Source: Allobosea sp. Root483D1
GTDB taxonomy: Bacteria > Pseudomonadota > Alphaproteobacteria > Rhizobiales > Beijerinckiaceae
Direction: 5' to 3'
Assembly: GCF_001429505.1 (NCBI RefSeq)
Contig: NZ_LMJW01000023.1
Span: 385,972-445,891, forward strand
Length of the DNA: 59,920 nucleotides
Shown here: positions 51,590-59,618 of the stretch, one piece after another
How the letters are laid out: each line of letters opens with the position of its first letter
How positions within the stretch are numbered: the first letter of the stretch is position 1
Made by a program: the position numbers and the translations under genes
The notes under the pieces: generated by a model
What the model saw: the letters and a program-made list of their open reading frames with translations, nothing else
Told to the model about the DNA's origin: nothing
Databases searched by the model: none

Positions 51590-51683
51590 TGGTGGGAGCA
51601 AAGAAGGGCTCCAGAGATCCGTGACGGGCTATCGCCGGAAACAGTTACGTGTCGCCTGATAAAAAACGATTGATAATCTTGCC

Positions 51684-52742
51684 CTACCGCTCGTTCTTGT
51701 CCGGCGTTGTGCCGTCTTGGCGCATTTGGTGCTTCCGATCTGACTGTTTATTCTGAGCCGCAACAGCTAACTCCCGCAACAACTGCTCGCGCCGCGTTTC
51801 CGGCTCAGGCATCCTCGCCACAAATTCCCGCACCCTCATCGCCAAAGCCCGATCACTCCCCTTCCCGGTCCGCTCGAGTTCCTTGGCGTGAGCCAGATAC
51901 TGGGCTCGGATCTTTGTCTGGCGGTCGCGGGCCTTCGCCTCCCAAGGCCGGATACCAATGACGCCGGCCTTCACCGCGCGAACGACGTCGTCCCGCGCGC
52001 CCTTGTCGGTATCGGGAACGACGCCCCGACGGCGCAGCGCCACCACTGTCCCCTTGTCATGCTTGCGCACCTTCCCTCTCGTCCGCCGTGGCGTCGCCTC
52101 GGCGGCGACGCCACGTAATCGAAGCTCGCCAGCAAACCGCTCACGCCAGGTCGCCAGATCGGCCTTCCGGGGGTTCAAGCGCTTCCCGTTATAGTCCTGC
52201 GAGCGCACCGTCAGATGGACATGCGGATGCTTGTCATCGAGATGCTGGACGAAGACGTAGTCGTGGTTGGCCTCGAACGTCTCGATCGCGAACGCCCGCA
52301 CGGCGTCCTTGACCGGGATCGGATCGGTTCCGGGCGGCATCGACAGGATGATATTGACCGAGATCGTCCCATCGCGCCGGCGCTTGTCGTCGAGTACCGT
52401 ATCCTCGGTCCAGCGCGACTGGAGATCCTTGAGACCCTCCCTGCCGCGCATGAGCGAGCCCTGCTCCGTCTCTGCCGTCAGCTCGCCATTGCGCATGATG
52501 TATTCGAGATGGGATTTCAGATGCCCGGCGTCTTTCGTCCGCCCCGTGATCTTGACCATCACCTCCGGCGCCCGACCGACGATCCGCTCGAGCCGCGCGC
52601 GCATCGCCGGGGTGACCCGCTGCGGAGCTACCGGATCGGGAATGTCAGCCTCAGAAACACGCGGCCGTCGCACCGGCGTCCGCCAGACATAGGAGATCGG
52701 CGGCAGGTCATCGAGCAGCTCTTGCGCACGTTTCCCGCTCAT
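51684..52742 (-). CDS. Relaxase/mobilisation nuclease (MOBP/VirD2-like)
   Basis: 352 residues. The nuclease domain contains GHLKSHLEYIMRNGELTAET, then the metal-binding three-His motif VQHLDDKHPHVHLTVR (His167, His174, His176 with Asp169), as in MOBP relaxases that nick one strand at oriT. The catalytic Tyr is not certain; Tyr18 or the Tyr in LEYIMRN are candidates. A basic, helical C-terminal part follows. Its ATG overlaps the mobC stop. There is no coupling protein or type IV secretion gene in the window, so this element is at most mobilisable from what is seen. Confidence 0.9.
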   Translation of the reverse strand: MSGKRAQELLDDLPPISYVWRTPVRRPRVSEADIPDPVAPQRVTPAMRARLERIVGRAPEVMVKITGRTKDAGHLKSHLEYIMRNGELTAETEQGSLMRGREGLKDLQSRWTEDTVLDDKRRRDGTISVNIILSMPPGTDPIPVKDAVRAFAIETFEANHDYVFVQHLDDKHPHVHLTVRSQDYNGKRLNPRKADLATWRERFAGELRLRGVAAEATPRRTRGKVRKHDKGTVVALRRRGVVPDTDKGARDDVVRAVKAGVIGIRPWEAKARDRQTKIRAQYLAHAKELERTGKGSDRALAMRVREFVARMPEPETRREQLLRELAVAAQNKQSDRKHQMRQDGTTPDKNER

Positions 52743-53251
52743 CAGCGGCCTTCCCAGTAGGTGCTGGTTCGATCTACAACTTCCTTCAGCTCGCCTTGAA
52801 GAGCCGCGATCTGGTCGCGAGCCTCACCGATCACTTTCCAGCTCTCCGGATCGAGCCCAATCTCCGCGCGATGTGCAGCCCGAGCGATCTGGTTGATGTT
52901 GCCCCCAATCCTGTTGAGCTCGCGTGCGATGGCTCGCAGCGCCTCGCGCTCGCCCTCCGACTGCTGCGCCGGAGCGCCCAGCCGTGACCGCACCAGCGAC
53001 GTGATCCATTGCGTACGCGTCATCCCGCGCGCCGCGGCCAGCTCGCCGAGCTGACCCAGTTCGCTCTCCCGGAACCGCACCGTCACCTTCTGCGGCGCCC
53101 CCACCGCGACCGGCGCGCGCTTCGACTCCGGAGCGCCAACCGCGGTCTCTAGCAGCCGGCGGATCAACGCCGATTTTCCGCCTTCAGTAGCTGCGAGAGC
53201 CGCGAACTGCAGCGCCAACTCATCCGAGACCCGCAACGTTAAAGTCGGCAT
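52742..53251 (-). CDS. mobC: Relaxosome accessory protein, MobC-like
   Basis: 169 residues. The N-terminal part looks like a ribbon-helix-helix (TLTLRVSDELALQFAALAAT). The middle repeats that pattern (KVTVRFRESELGQLGELAAA, RGMTRTQWI). The C-terminal helix has the MobC signature ARELNRIGGNINQIARAAH. MobC proteins bind oriT and help the relaxase melt DNA. ATG 53251 follows GAGGAGG. It directly precedes the relaxase with ATGA overlap and lies next to the oriT. Confidence 0.88.
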   Translation of the reverse strand: MPTLTLRVSDELALQFAALAATEGGKSALIRRLLETAVGAPESKRAPVAVGAPQKVTVRFRESELGQLGELAAARGMTRTQWITSLVRSRLGAPAQQSEGEREALRAIARELNRIGGNINQIARAAHRAEIGLDPESWKVIGEARDQIAALQGELKEVVDRTSTYWEGR

Positions 53252-53306
53252 CGAGGCCTCCTCTTCGCAAGTACGAGCCGGCCCGTTGGCGGCGCGCCTG
53301 CTCCAA

Positions 53307-53372
53307 CGCCAGCGGGCGTAATAATTCGCTGGCGGCAAGCCTATCCTGCACTAGCAAGAGTCTCGACGACTC
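53307..53372 (+). other. Predicted origin of transfer (oriT) with MOBP nick consensus
   Basis: An 8-bp inverted repeat CGCCAGCG/CGCTGGCG (53307-53314 and 53327-53334) with 12-base AT-rich loop is followed by GCAAG and CTATCCTG (53340-53347). CTATCCTG matches the nic consensus of MOBP systems such as RP4, where the relaxase cuts after the final G. A second inverted repeat AGAGTC/GACTCT (53356-53372) follows. It lies 55 bp upstream of mobC. Confidence 0.75.
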
Positions 53373-53495
53373 TCAACCATCCACCGCGGCTACCGATTCG
53401 AGAAGGGGGGCACGTCGACAAAGCGGAGACAGCACACAGCAATCCGCAAAACACGCGAGGCCGGGCAAGAAACAAGGGAGCGTGCAGTCAAACGC

Positions 53496-53515
53496 CTTGT
53501 GGGTTGAACCACAAG
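53496..53515. promoter_or_regulatory. Palindrome B near parB, candidate partition or operator site
   Basis: CTTGTGG and CCACAAG separated by GTTGAA. Its core TGTGG-6-CCACA is shared with palindrome A at 55335-55356 upstream of parA. It lies 35 bp past the parB stop codon. Candidate ParB (parS-like) or repressor site. Confidence 0.55.
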
Positions 53516-53549
53516 ATCAGGGTCGTGATCATCGCGGGCGAAGTTGCTC

Positions 53550-54503
53550 TCAGCCGACCGACACGGCCTCGATGCGCAAGGCGCCGACAGCAACATCCTC
53601 GATGGCACCGTCATCGAAGACGACGCGGGCAGAGCCCTCGCCTGTTGTCGCGGTAGCATCGAGAACCAAAGAGCCGCGTCGCTGGCCGCTTCGTACCCGC
53701 ACGGTCACCAACGCCCTGACGCGCGCCCCTGCCTGCTGCTGCAACGAGGCAGGCGCCTGCTCCCTGGGAAAGACACCGCGATACGGCTCCACCGTTGGCA
53801 CCGGGGCAGAAACGCAACGCTGCAGACCACTGGCCTCAACGTTTGCCGACGCGTCACCAGGCGATCGGACGGTTGAGGAAAATGCTCTCGCCTCCGCGTC
53901 GGTGAAGCCGTCCCGACTGACGACCGCCCGCTCGACGGCCGCCGGCTCCTGACGCCAGGCCTGGTAGAGCTCATAGACTGCGCGAATCGAGCTGCTGGCG
54001 AGCATCTCCTGCAGGAATGGCGGCATCCTCGGCACGGCGCCGTAGCGCGAGACCCAGTCGCGGGGTTTGCCTAGGCGCCGCGCTATCTCCGTCTGCTTCT
54101 CGCCCGCCGCCAGCCGAGCCACGATGAAGCGCGCGATTTCGCTCGCCTTCAGATCATCGCGCTGGATGTTCTCGACCATCTGCGCGTAGGGATTGGCCTC
54201 AGCGGCGTCCTGAACGACGATCGGCGCCTCGACAAGCTCTGCCAGCTTGGCGGCGCGGTAGCGCCTCGCACCCATCACGATGATGAAGCGGCCAGCCTGT
54301 GGCGACCGCCGAACCACGATAGGTTGGAGAATGCCCTCGACCCGGATCGATGCCGCAAGGTGCTCGAGTTCCTCCTTGGGAAACTCCCGTCGCGGCTGAT
54401 CGGGATCCTCGTCGATCAGCTCCAGCGCGATCCTGAGAGGCCGGCCATCGAAGCCGCCAGCGGCAACATCCGCCAGTTCCTTGAAGCTCAGATCCAATGC
54501 CAT
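53550..54503 (-). CDS. parB: ParB/KorB-like plasmid partition protein
   Basis: 317 residues. The ParB N-terminal domain reads IDEDPDQPRREFPKEELEHL, then GILQPIVVRRS and the CTPase-type FIIVMGARRYRAAK (G-x-RR-x-R box). NPYAQMVENIQRDDLKASEI follows, then the helix-turn-helix QTEIARRLGKPRDWVSRYG. The C-terminal half has a KorB-like linker and beta-rich dimer domain. It binds a centromere site and works with ParA. It starts seven bases after parA. It resembles IncC/KorB-type pairs more than RepABC systems. Confidence 0.93.
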   Translation of the reverse strand: MALDLSFKELADVAAGGFDGRPLRIALELIDEDPDQPRREFPKEELEHLAASIRVEGILQPIVVRRSPQAGRFIIVMGARRYRAAKLAELVEAPIVVQDAAEANPYAQMVENIQRDDLKASEIARFIVARLAAGEKQTEIARRLGKPRDWVSRYGAVPRMPPFLQEMLASSSIRAVYELYQAWRQEPAAVERAVVSRDGFTDAEARAFSSTVRSPGDASANVEASGLQRCVSAPVPTVEPYRGVFPREQAPASLQQQAGARVRALVTVRVRSGQRRGSLVLDATATTGEGSARVVFDDGAIEDVAVGALRIEAVSVG

Positions 54504-54510
54504 ACGATCC

Positions 54511-55254
54511 TCACGCCATCTGCTCGACGATGCGCGACAGCACGGTGCGGATTTCGCGGCCGGCCTCTTGCGCCGAGCGCTTCTTCAGCTTCCAAACGGG
54601 CTTCCCTTCCGCGACAGCTTCGGCATAGCCGTCCCGCGCGACGATATGGCCTGGAAAGACGTACTTGCCGGCCTCGCGCAAGAGCTGATCGAGATGGGCG
54701 CGTTGGCGCGGCGACTTCGTGTTGAAATTTGACGGCAACAGCCCAAGAAACTTCATGTCGAAGCGGCCATAGCGCTGCTGTACTCCGATGACGGTCTGGA
54801 GCAGGCCTTTCACCCCCTTCACCGAATAATCCTCGAGATAGATCGGCGACAGCACATGGGTGGCGGCAACCAAAGCAGCCACGCTGCGCAAACCCAGCGA
54901 CGGCGGCGTATCGATGACGCAGACATCGAACTCGGCGCTGCCGGCCTGCAAATTGTCGCGGAACTGCTGGATGCCGGCCGCGACTCCGCGATCGACATCT
55001 GTGAGAGAGCTGTCCGAGGCCGCGAGCGTGATGCCCTCGGTGCCGGAGGCTAGAGGCACCCTACCAGACCGAAACAACTCGGCAGCGGCGACCTCGCCGC
55101 GATGTCGCTTCATCGTGTCGGTCGCGTTGCCTTGTGCATCAGCGTCGATCAGCAGGACGCGACCACCGGTCTCGGCCATGTACCAGGCCAGATGCACGGC
55201 CAGCGTTGTCTTGCCAACCCCGCCCTTCTGGTTGTTGATCACGATGGTCTTCAT
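54511..55254 (-). CDS. parA: ParA-family partition ATPase
   Basis: 247 residues from ATG 55254. Deviant Walker A KGGVGKTT (residues 10-17), Walker A' VLLIDADAQGNAT, Walker B CVIDTPPSLG and the C-terminal GLLPSNFNTKSPRQRAHLDQ are typical of ParA/IncC. No N-terminal DNA-binding extension, so it is the short type that relies on ParB or another repressor for operator binding. Upstream codons in frame (MSRCGLNH) are ignored because they cross palindrome A. It probably segregates this replicon or stabilises an integrated element. Confidence 0.93.
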   Translation of the reverse strand: MKTIVINNQKGGVGKTTLAVHLAWYMAETGGRVLLIDADAQGNATDTMKRHRGEVAAAELFRSGRVPLASGTEGITLAASDSSLTDVDRGVAAGIQQFRDNLQAGSAEFDVCVIDTPPSLGLRSVAALVAATHVLSPIYLEDYSVKGVKGLLQTVIGVQQRYGRFDMKFLGLLPSNFNTKSPRQRAHLDQLLREAGKYVFPGHIVARDGYAEAVAEGKPVWKLKKRSAQEAGREIRTVLSRIVEQMA

Positions 55255-55334
55255 CAAAAATCCGACATGCAGATAATCAGAGTGGCGCAATCTATGCGGG
55301 CACCTTCTGACCGCCGATCGCGGCGACGAGATGA

Positions 55335-55356
55335 CGGTGTGGTTCAAACCACACCG
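55335..55356. promoter_or_regulatory. Palindrome A upstream of parA, candidate operator/partition site
   Basis: Perfect 10-bp arms, CGGTGTGGTT and AACCACACCG, around a central CA, 80 bp before parA. It shares the TGTGG...CCACA core with palindrome B at 53496-53515. The position suits autoregulation of parAB or parS function. Confidence 0.65.
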
Positions 55357-55468
55357 GCTCAACCATCAACTTCGGCAACTCTGGCCTGCGCGCGCACAGC
55401 CCAGCTGCACATGCGAAGAGCCGGCCCGACGCGCGTGGCGTCAGACCGACAGTTTCAGATCGCGATGT

Positions 55469-55675
55469 TCAGAACGGTAGTGCGGCCAGCTCGGCGGCGT
55501 GAACCGCAGCGCAGATCTCGGCGTCGGCGAAGTAGGCCGCCTCAGTCTCGCTGCGATCTCCCTCGGTGAGCAATTCCAGCTCGCGCTTCGCATCGCGCCG
55601 CTCCCGCGGCGTCAGGCACGCATTGTTCAGTTCGGCCTTGAGCTCGGCGATCTGCTGATCGATCGGCATGGTCAT
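55469..55675 (-). CDS. Hypothetical small helical protein of the plasmid backbone
   Basis: 68 residues: MTMPIDQQIAELKAELNNAC, then RERRDAKRELELL and DAEICAAVHAAELAAL. A strongly charged coiled-coil-like helix followed by an alanine-rich helix. AGGAGG lies five bases before ATG 55675. No recognised family. It stands alone on the minus strand between parA and the HU gene. Confidence 0.6.
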   Translation of the reverse strand: MTMPIDQQIAELKAELNNACLTPRERRDAKRELELLTEGDRSETEAAYFADAEICAAVHAAELAALPF

Positions 55676-56416
55676 GAGAACCTCCTTCGTCTCGAATGGA
55701 CAAAGGCGCGCCACGCGTCGGGGGAGACCGGGTCAAGGATCGGCGCCAGCCGACCGCCGCAGGCGGCGCGTGGGGGAGCCGAAATGCGTCAGCATTTTGG
55801 GGGCACCGCGCGTCCTTGAGGCGGGCTCCACCGGCCGTACCATGGGCCGACCAGAGAGCCCCTCCAGTTCGCGCGGGAAGCACCCACGAAAGACCTGCCC
55901 GGCGCCAAGCTCGCAGGCTGGCCGTTGCTGATGCCGCGCTGCGAGAGGATCGTCACCCGAACCGGCCGAAACCGCGAAGCGGGTTTGGTGAGCGCAGCGG
56001 CAGCGGAGCGAGTAGAGCCGTGCGCCGCACGCGTCTCGCCTGGCTCGTTGCTTCTGCAAGAAGGTGCCGTTCATCGCGCCAGATTGCGAGCTGTGGAACA
56101 CCGGCCTGTTCTCCCTCGGCGGCGCATCGGTCATACGCAACTGGGGCGGGATCGGCACAGGCGGCCAGTCGATGGTGGAAACCTTCGATCAGTCTAATGA
56201 GCTGACACGGAACTGAGCCAGCTCGAGCAAAGCAAGAGGCGCCGGGGCTATTTCGATTGGCTTTAGGGCTAAGCAACGGGCCTATCGGTTGAGCGCTGGC
56301 TGGATCCGCGCCGGTTTCCAGTGGATTGTCCACCGCATCGCCGTTTCCTGTCTTTCCTGCTGGCCCGTTCGTGTTGTGATGGACAAGCAGAACAGAACAA
56401 CAGGGGAGTGTCTTTC
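55676..56416. other. Long intergenic region before the HU gene
   Basis: About 740 bp without a supportable gene. Frames on both strands are open through GC bias only (Arg/Pro/Ser-rich, no motifs). The last 100 bases contain the likely promoter of the HU gene. The length is notable in an otherwise compact backbone, so a replication site or RNA could be hidden here. Confidence 0.3.
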
Positions 56417-56695
56417 ATGGCTACAGCAAGCGAGATCGCCGACAAGATCGCCGGCGAGCAGGGTCTGACCAAAGCGCAGGCGAAGATGATCCTTGACAGC
56501 GTGTTCAAGCTGATCGCCGATGCCGCCGCCACCGGCGGCGAGACGAACATCGCCGGCTTCGGCAAGTTCAAGGTGAAGGACAAGCCGCAGCGCGAGGCCC
56601 GCAACCCCGCGACGGGCGCCATCATCAAGGTTGCGGCTTCGAAGAAGCTGACCTTCGTGCCGGCCAAGGCGGTCAGGGACGCACTCAACGGCTGA
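56417..56695 (+). CDS. HU/IHF-family DNA-binding protein
   Basis: 92 residues. ASEIADKIAGEQGLTKAQAK helical base, the GGETNIAGFGKFKVKDKPQR beta-saddle (GFGKF signature), the ARNPATGAIIKVAASKKLTF arm with the conserved R-N-P-x-T-G tip, and FVPAKAVRDAL. It bends DNA and could act in relaxosome or partition complex assembly. GGGGAG precedes ATG 56417; upstream in-frame codons are ignored. Confidence 0.93.
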   Translation: MATASEIADKIAGEQGLTKAQAKMILDSVFKLIADAAATGGETNIAGFGKFKVKDKPQREARNPATGAIIKVAASKKLTFVPAKAVRDALNG

Positions 56696-56708
56696 GATGA
56701 AAGCGAAG

Positions 56709-56730
56709 GCCCCGCCTCGCGGCGGGGCCC
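56709..56730 (+). terminator. GC-rich hairpin after the HU gene
   Basis: GGCCCCGCC-TCGC-GGCGGGGCC, a perfect 9-bp stem with 4-base loop, 13 bp past the HU stop. It is followed by CTCTCG, not a T-run. Its location between convergent genes suggests bidirectional termination. The reverse complement of the same hairpin recurs at 57651-57672. Confidence 0.55.
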
Positions 56731-56744
56731 TCTCGTCGAAGGCG

Positions 56745-57056
56745 TCAGTCCCGGCTCGGGCGGGACCAGATCAGCTGCAGACCCTCCTCGCCTTCCACCT
56801 CGACCAGGGTGGCGTAGATTGGAGCGGGGAAGCTCGGATCGTCCAGCTTGACCGAGAGGTAATCGCGCCCCTCGCCGGAGACCTTCTGCCAAGCGGCGCC
56901 GAGCTCGACGTTCGCGGCGGCGAAGACCCGGAAGTGGGGACCCTTATCCGAGGGGTTCTCGATGCGGACCAGCCGGGCCTTCACGTTGAGAGCAAGCGTG
57001 CGGATCGAGCCGGTGAAGCCGTTGCCGTTGGTGGTGAAGCTGCCGATGTTGGCCAT
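56745..57056 (-). CDS. DUF736 family protein
   Basis: 103 residues: MANIGSFTTNGNGFTGSIRT, then LNVKARLVRIENPSDKGPHF, RVFAAANVELGAAWQK, LSVKLDDPSFPAPIYATLVE. These are the DUF736 signatures (MAxIGxFTxxxxGFxGxIxTL, KLDDPSFPAPIxAxL), a beta-rich protein very common on alphaproteobacterial plasmids and integrative elements, function unknown. Start 57056 follows AAGGAATGAG. The longer frame upstream is not conserved. It shares a leader-like upstream segment with the ardC gene. Confidence 0.93.
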   Translation of the reverse strand: MANIGSFTTNGNGFTGSIRTLALNVKARLVRIENPSDKGPHFRVFAAANVELGAAWQKVSGEGRDYLSVKLDDPSFPAPIYATLVEVEGEEGLQLIWSRPSRD

Positions 57057-57077
57057 TGTCTCATTCCTTTGGTTCCG

Positions 57078-57167
57078 GGCCGCGCCCATCGCGACCCGAT
57101 GGCGGTCGTGAGGCCGGGGGCGATCGACCCGCACCCATTCGGGGCTGGAACGAAGTGGAAGGCGGCC
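57078..57167 (-). repeat. Leader repeat copy 1, upstream of DUF736
   Basis: Begins GGCCGCGCCCATCGCG and ends with CGGGGCTGGAACGAAGTG then GAAGGCGGC (plus-strand reading). The same succession of blocks (GGCCGCGCCCATCGCG, GGCGGTC, GCCGGGG, GCACCCA, GAACGAAGTG or AAACGAAGTG, GGCGGC) occurs upstream of ardC at 58742-58833. It starts 22 bp before the DUF736 start codon. Confidence 0.6.
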
Positions 57168-57650
57168 GGAGACGGCATTTTTGCTTCGCGATGCAAAGCC
57201 GGCCGGGGTCCCCTCCGGGGTGGCGGGCGGTGGAAAAAAGCCGGCGCCGGCCGTTGCGGGGACAAGATCGAGAGCGCCCAGCGCTCGTCCCTCGGTCAGA
57301 CCAGACACATCGGGTCGCGATGGGGTGGCTTTCGCAGCCTCGGGGGAATGACGACAGGTGCCGACGATCAAGCTCGATCCACGCAGACCGTCCTCTCCGT
57401 GAGACTGCTGCCCATCTCCGGCATCATCGAGGCCACGTGCAGCGCGGACAGCTTGGGCGGAAGCCCCCCAGGATTTGCTCCTGCCTGAGGTCGAACCGGG
57501 CTTCGCCATGCGGTCGATGCAGATCCCGGCGTTATCACGAAGGCTCACCGCACGATCCGAGCCTCCGCTGTCCGCCGCGGCCACCAGCTTGAGCAGGACG
57601 GCGCGGTCATAGCAGCCTGTCGGCGCCGGGCACGGTCACGTCGGCGAAAG
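57168..57650. other. Gene-poor region between DUF736 and ardC
   Basis: No supportable gene in about 480 bp. Two long overlapping frames (plus and minus) have shadow-like compositions without motifs. It contains GGCCGGGGTCCCCTCCGG-type GC dyads near 57202-57220. Confidence 0.3.
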
Positions 57651-57672
57651 GGCCCCGCCGCGAGGCGGGGCC
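57651..57672 (-). terminator. GC-rich hairpin, inverted copy of the HU hairpin
   Basis: GGCCCCGCC-GCGA-GGCGGGGCC. On the minus strand the stem is followed by CTTTCG, so it may end transcription arriving from ardC. It is the exact reverse complement of the element at 56709-56730. Confidence 0.5.
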
Positions 57673-57743
57673 ACAACCCGTGGGCACGGCCCTTGTCCTG
57701 GCCCAATGCCGCCGCCGGGCTCCTCACCGCCTCCGGGACCGGA

Positions 57744-57772
57744 GGAAGGGAGGGCTCTGGCCCCTCCCTTCC
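57744..57772 (-). terminator. Hairpin just after ardC
   Basis: An 11-bp perfect stem, GGAAGGGAGGG with CCCTCCCTTCC, around a 7-base loop, 20 bp past the ardC stop. On the minus strand the tail is TCCGG, without a T-run, so an attenuating or RNA-stabilising hairpin is as likely as a true terminator. Confidence 0.5.
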
Positions 57773-57792
57773 AAATGCGAATGGAGACGAGA

Positions 57793-58719
57793 TCAGGCGG
57801 CCTCTCGCTCCGCTTCGGGTTCCTGCTGCAATCCGTGCAGATAGGTAACTGCGCGCTGCGCATGCGCGGCTGCCTTGAAGATCGCTCGCTTGTCGTCGGC
57901 GAGGGCCTTCAGCCAGCTTGCGATATAGGCGGCATGATCGGGCCGCGGTTCGAGTTCCGGAACGATGCCGAGATCGGCGCAGACCAGCGCCGAACCAATC
58001 TCAGCGACCAGCTCCTCCCGAGCCCGTTCGGTACGATCTTTGCCGTAGCGGCTGAGATCTCGGCCTACGCGGCGGGAATCCGCCGTCCAATGCACGATCT
58101 CGTGGCTGAGGACAGCGACGTAACCGGCGGCGTCGCGGAATGTCTCGAAGGGCGGCATCTGGATGTGATCGGCCGACGGCGAATAGAACGCCTGCGCCCC
58201 TCCATGCCGAATAACCGCGCCGGTATTTGCGAAGAAGCGGTCGGCGCGCCCGATCCGCTCGTCCGGATCGAGGTGCGGTGCCGGCCCCTGATAATAGTGC
58301 TCCGGCAAGCCCTCGATTTGCTCGACGTTGAAGACGCCATAAGCCTTGAGGAACGGAATCTCCTTCTCGACCTCGTCACCGCGTGCGTCGGTCTCGGTTC
58401 GGGTGAACCGGCTCGCATAGATCACGGTAGCGTTGGCTTCGCCCTTGCGGACGTGTGCGCCCAGTTCGCGCGCCTGCCGGAAGGTCATCCAGATCGGGGC
58501 CAAATATCCCCGCGCCATGGCCTCTGACCAGAGCAGCAGCACGTTCATTCCGGTGTAAGGTTCGCCATTGTGGCGCAGGGGGCGGGTGACCCGCCCGGTC
58601 GCGTTTCCAGCACTCCACGGCTGAACCCAGGGGCGCACCCCTTTCTCCAGCTCGGTGACGATGCGCTGGGTGATGCGTGCATAGATATCCGCACGCGGTT
58701 CTTCTTCTGTCTTTCCCAT
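57793..58719 (-). CDS. ardC: ArdC-like antirestriction protein (ssDNA-binding plus metallopeptidase)
   Basis: 308 residues. The N-terminal ArdC domain reads DIYARITQRIVTELEKGVRP, WVQPWSAGNA, YTGMNVLLLWSEA, TFRQARELGAHVRKGEA, which binds single-stranded DNA and protects incoming plasmid. The C-terminal polyvalent-protein-type metallopeptidase has LSHEIVHWT (HEIVH 206-210) and EELVAEIGSALVC with the third ligand Glu. Such proteins enter or act in the recipient during conjugation to blunt restriction. ATG 58719 is the first Met. Divergent leader repeat upstream; isolated from DUF736 by 740 bp. Confidence 0.93.
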   Translation of the reverse strand: MGKTEEEPRADIYARITQRIVTELEKGVRPWVQPWSAGNATGRVTRPLRHNGEPYTGMNVLLLWSEAMARGYLAPIWMTFRQARELGAHVRKGEANATVIYASRFTRTETDARGDEVEKEIPFLKAYGVFNVEQIEGLPEHYYQGPAPHLDPDERIGRADRFFANTGAVIRHGGAQAFYSPSADHIQMPPFETFRDAAGYVAVLSHEIVHWTADSRRVGRDLSRYGKDRTERAREELVAEIGSALVCADLGIVPELEPRPDHAAYIASWLKALADDKRAIFKAAAHAQRAVTYLHGLQQEPEAEREAA

Positions 58720-58741
58720 GGTCCTGAACCTCCGTTTCGGA

Positions 58742-58833
58742 GGCCGCGCCCATCGCGGCCGTCACGGCGGTCCAGCGCCGGGGAAATCAGGGGGGCGGCG
58801 CACCCACCGGGCCGAAACGAAGTGAAGGGCGGC
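58742..58833 (-). repeat. Leader repeat copy 2, upstream of ardC
   Basis: Same blocks and order as 57078-57167, starting 23 bp before the ardC start codon, nearly the same distance as copy 1 keeps from DUF736. The equal spacing suggests a duplicated regulatory leader. Confidence 0.6.
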
Positions 58834-59030
58834 AACGCCGCTGCGCCGGCCACCGGCCCCGGCAGGAGCGACAGCCGAGACGGCCGCGATGGGCGCAGGT
58901 CCGTTCCTCCCCTTTGTCGGCCTCTCCCGGCGGAGGGTGAGACATGCGAGCAGGCCGGTCCCTGATGCGGTCAGCCGGCTCGATATGCGGTGGTGGAGAG
59001 GGGCAAGGCCAAGGCCTCGCCCGAGGCGGC
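58834..59030. other. Intergenic region between ardC leader and the next gene
   Basis: About 200 bp, GC-rich, with no supportable gene. Includes CGCCGGCCACCGGCCCCGG-type short dyads but no terminator-like T-run. Confidence 0.25.
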
Positions 59031-59618
59031 TCAACCGAGAGCCGCCATCTGGAGGTCGGCCGCCTTTCGGTCGACACTTCGCCCGGAGTTCTCGACCGGT
59101 CGCTCGAAGGGCTTCCAGCGCTCGCCGACGACCTGCTCGTAGGCGGCGACGGCACCCTCGGCTGCCATGAGGAGCGCGTGGGACTGGATCGCCATGTCCG
59201 CGGCGAACTCGCGCTTGCGCTGGGCGGCGCCGTCAAAGCCGACCGGGCCGTCGAGATCCTCGTCGCGGGCATCGCAGGCGGCTTTCGCCGTGGCGTCGCG
59301 GGCCTCCGAGACCGCGCGGCTGTAAAACTGGCCCGCGCCGTGGGCGGAACCGACATAGGCGCCGACGATGCGCTGGAGATGGATCTGCATCGCGCGTTCG
59401 CCAAGGCCTTCACCGAGCGCATCGGCGGTCTGGACGATCAGCTTCTCGTGGAGGTCGCGGATGGCGTCACCGTCGACGGTGGTCAGGCCGAAGCTCTCGG
59501 AGATGAGCGTGGCCTGGCCGGCATCGGGGCAGCAGAGCCGAGCCATGTCGAGGCTGGTGCCCTTCCGGAGCGGGACGACGCGCGCGGTCTGGCGGGGAGC
59601 GGCAGCGGTCTTGGCCAT
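59031..59618 (-). CDS. Conserved hypothetical protein of mobile elements
   Basis: 195 residues. MAKTAAAPRQTARVVPLRKG is followed by a helical protein: AIRDLHEKLIVQTADALGEG, RAMQIHLQRIVGAYVGSAHG, AGQFYSRAVSEARDATAKAA and AEGAVAAYEQVVGERWKPFE. No catalytic motif, signal or membrane segment. Its position with DUF736, ArdC and parAB is typical for backbone proteins of alphaproteobacterial plasmids and ICEs, role unknown. GGAAAGGATCC before ATG 59618 provides the ribosome-binding site. Confidence 0.7.
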   Translation of the reverse strand: MAKTAAAPRQTARVVPLRKGTSLDMARLCCPDAGQATLISESFGLTTVDGDAIRDLHEKLIVQTADALGEGLGERAMQIHLQRIVGAYVGSAHGAGQFYSRAVSEARDATAKAACDARDEDLDGPVGFDGAAQRKREFAADMAIQSHALLMAAEGAVAAYEQVVGERWKPFERPVENSGRSVDRKAADLQMAALG

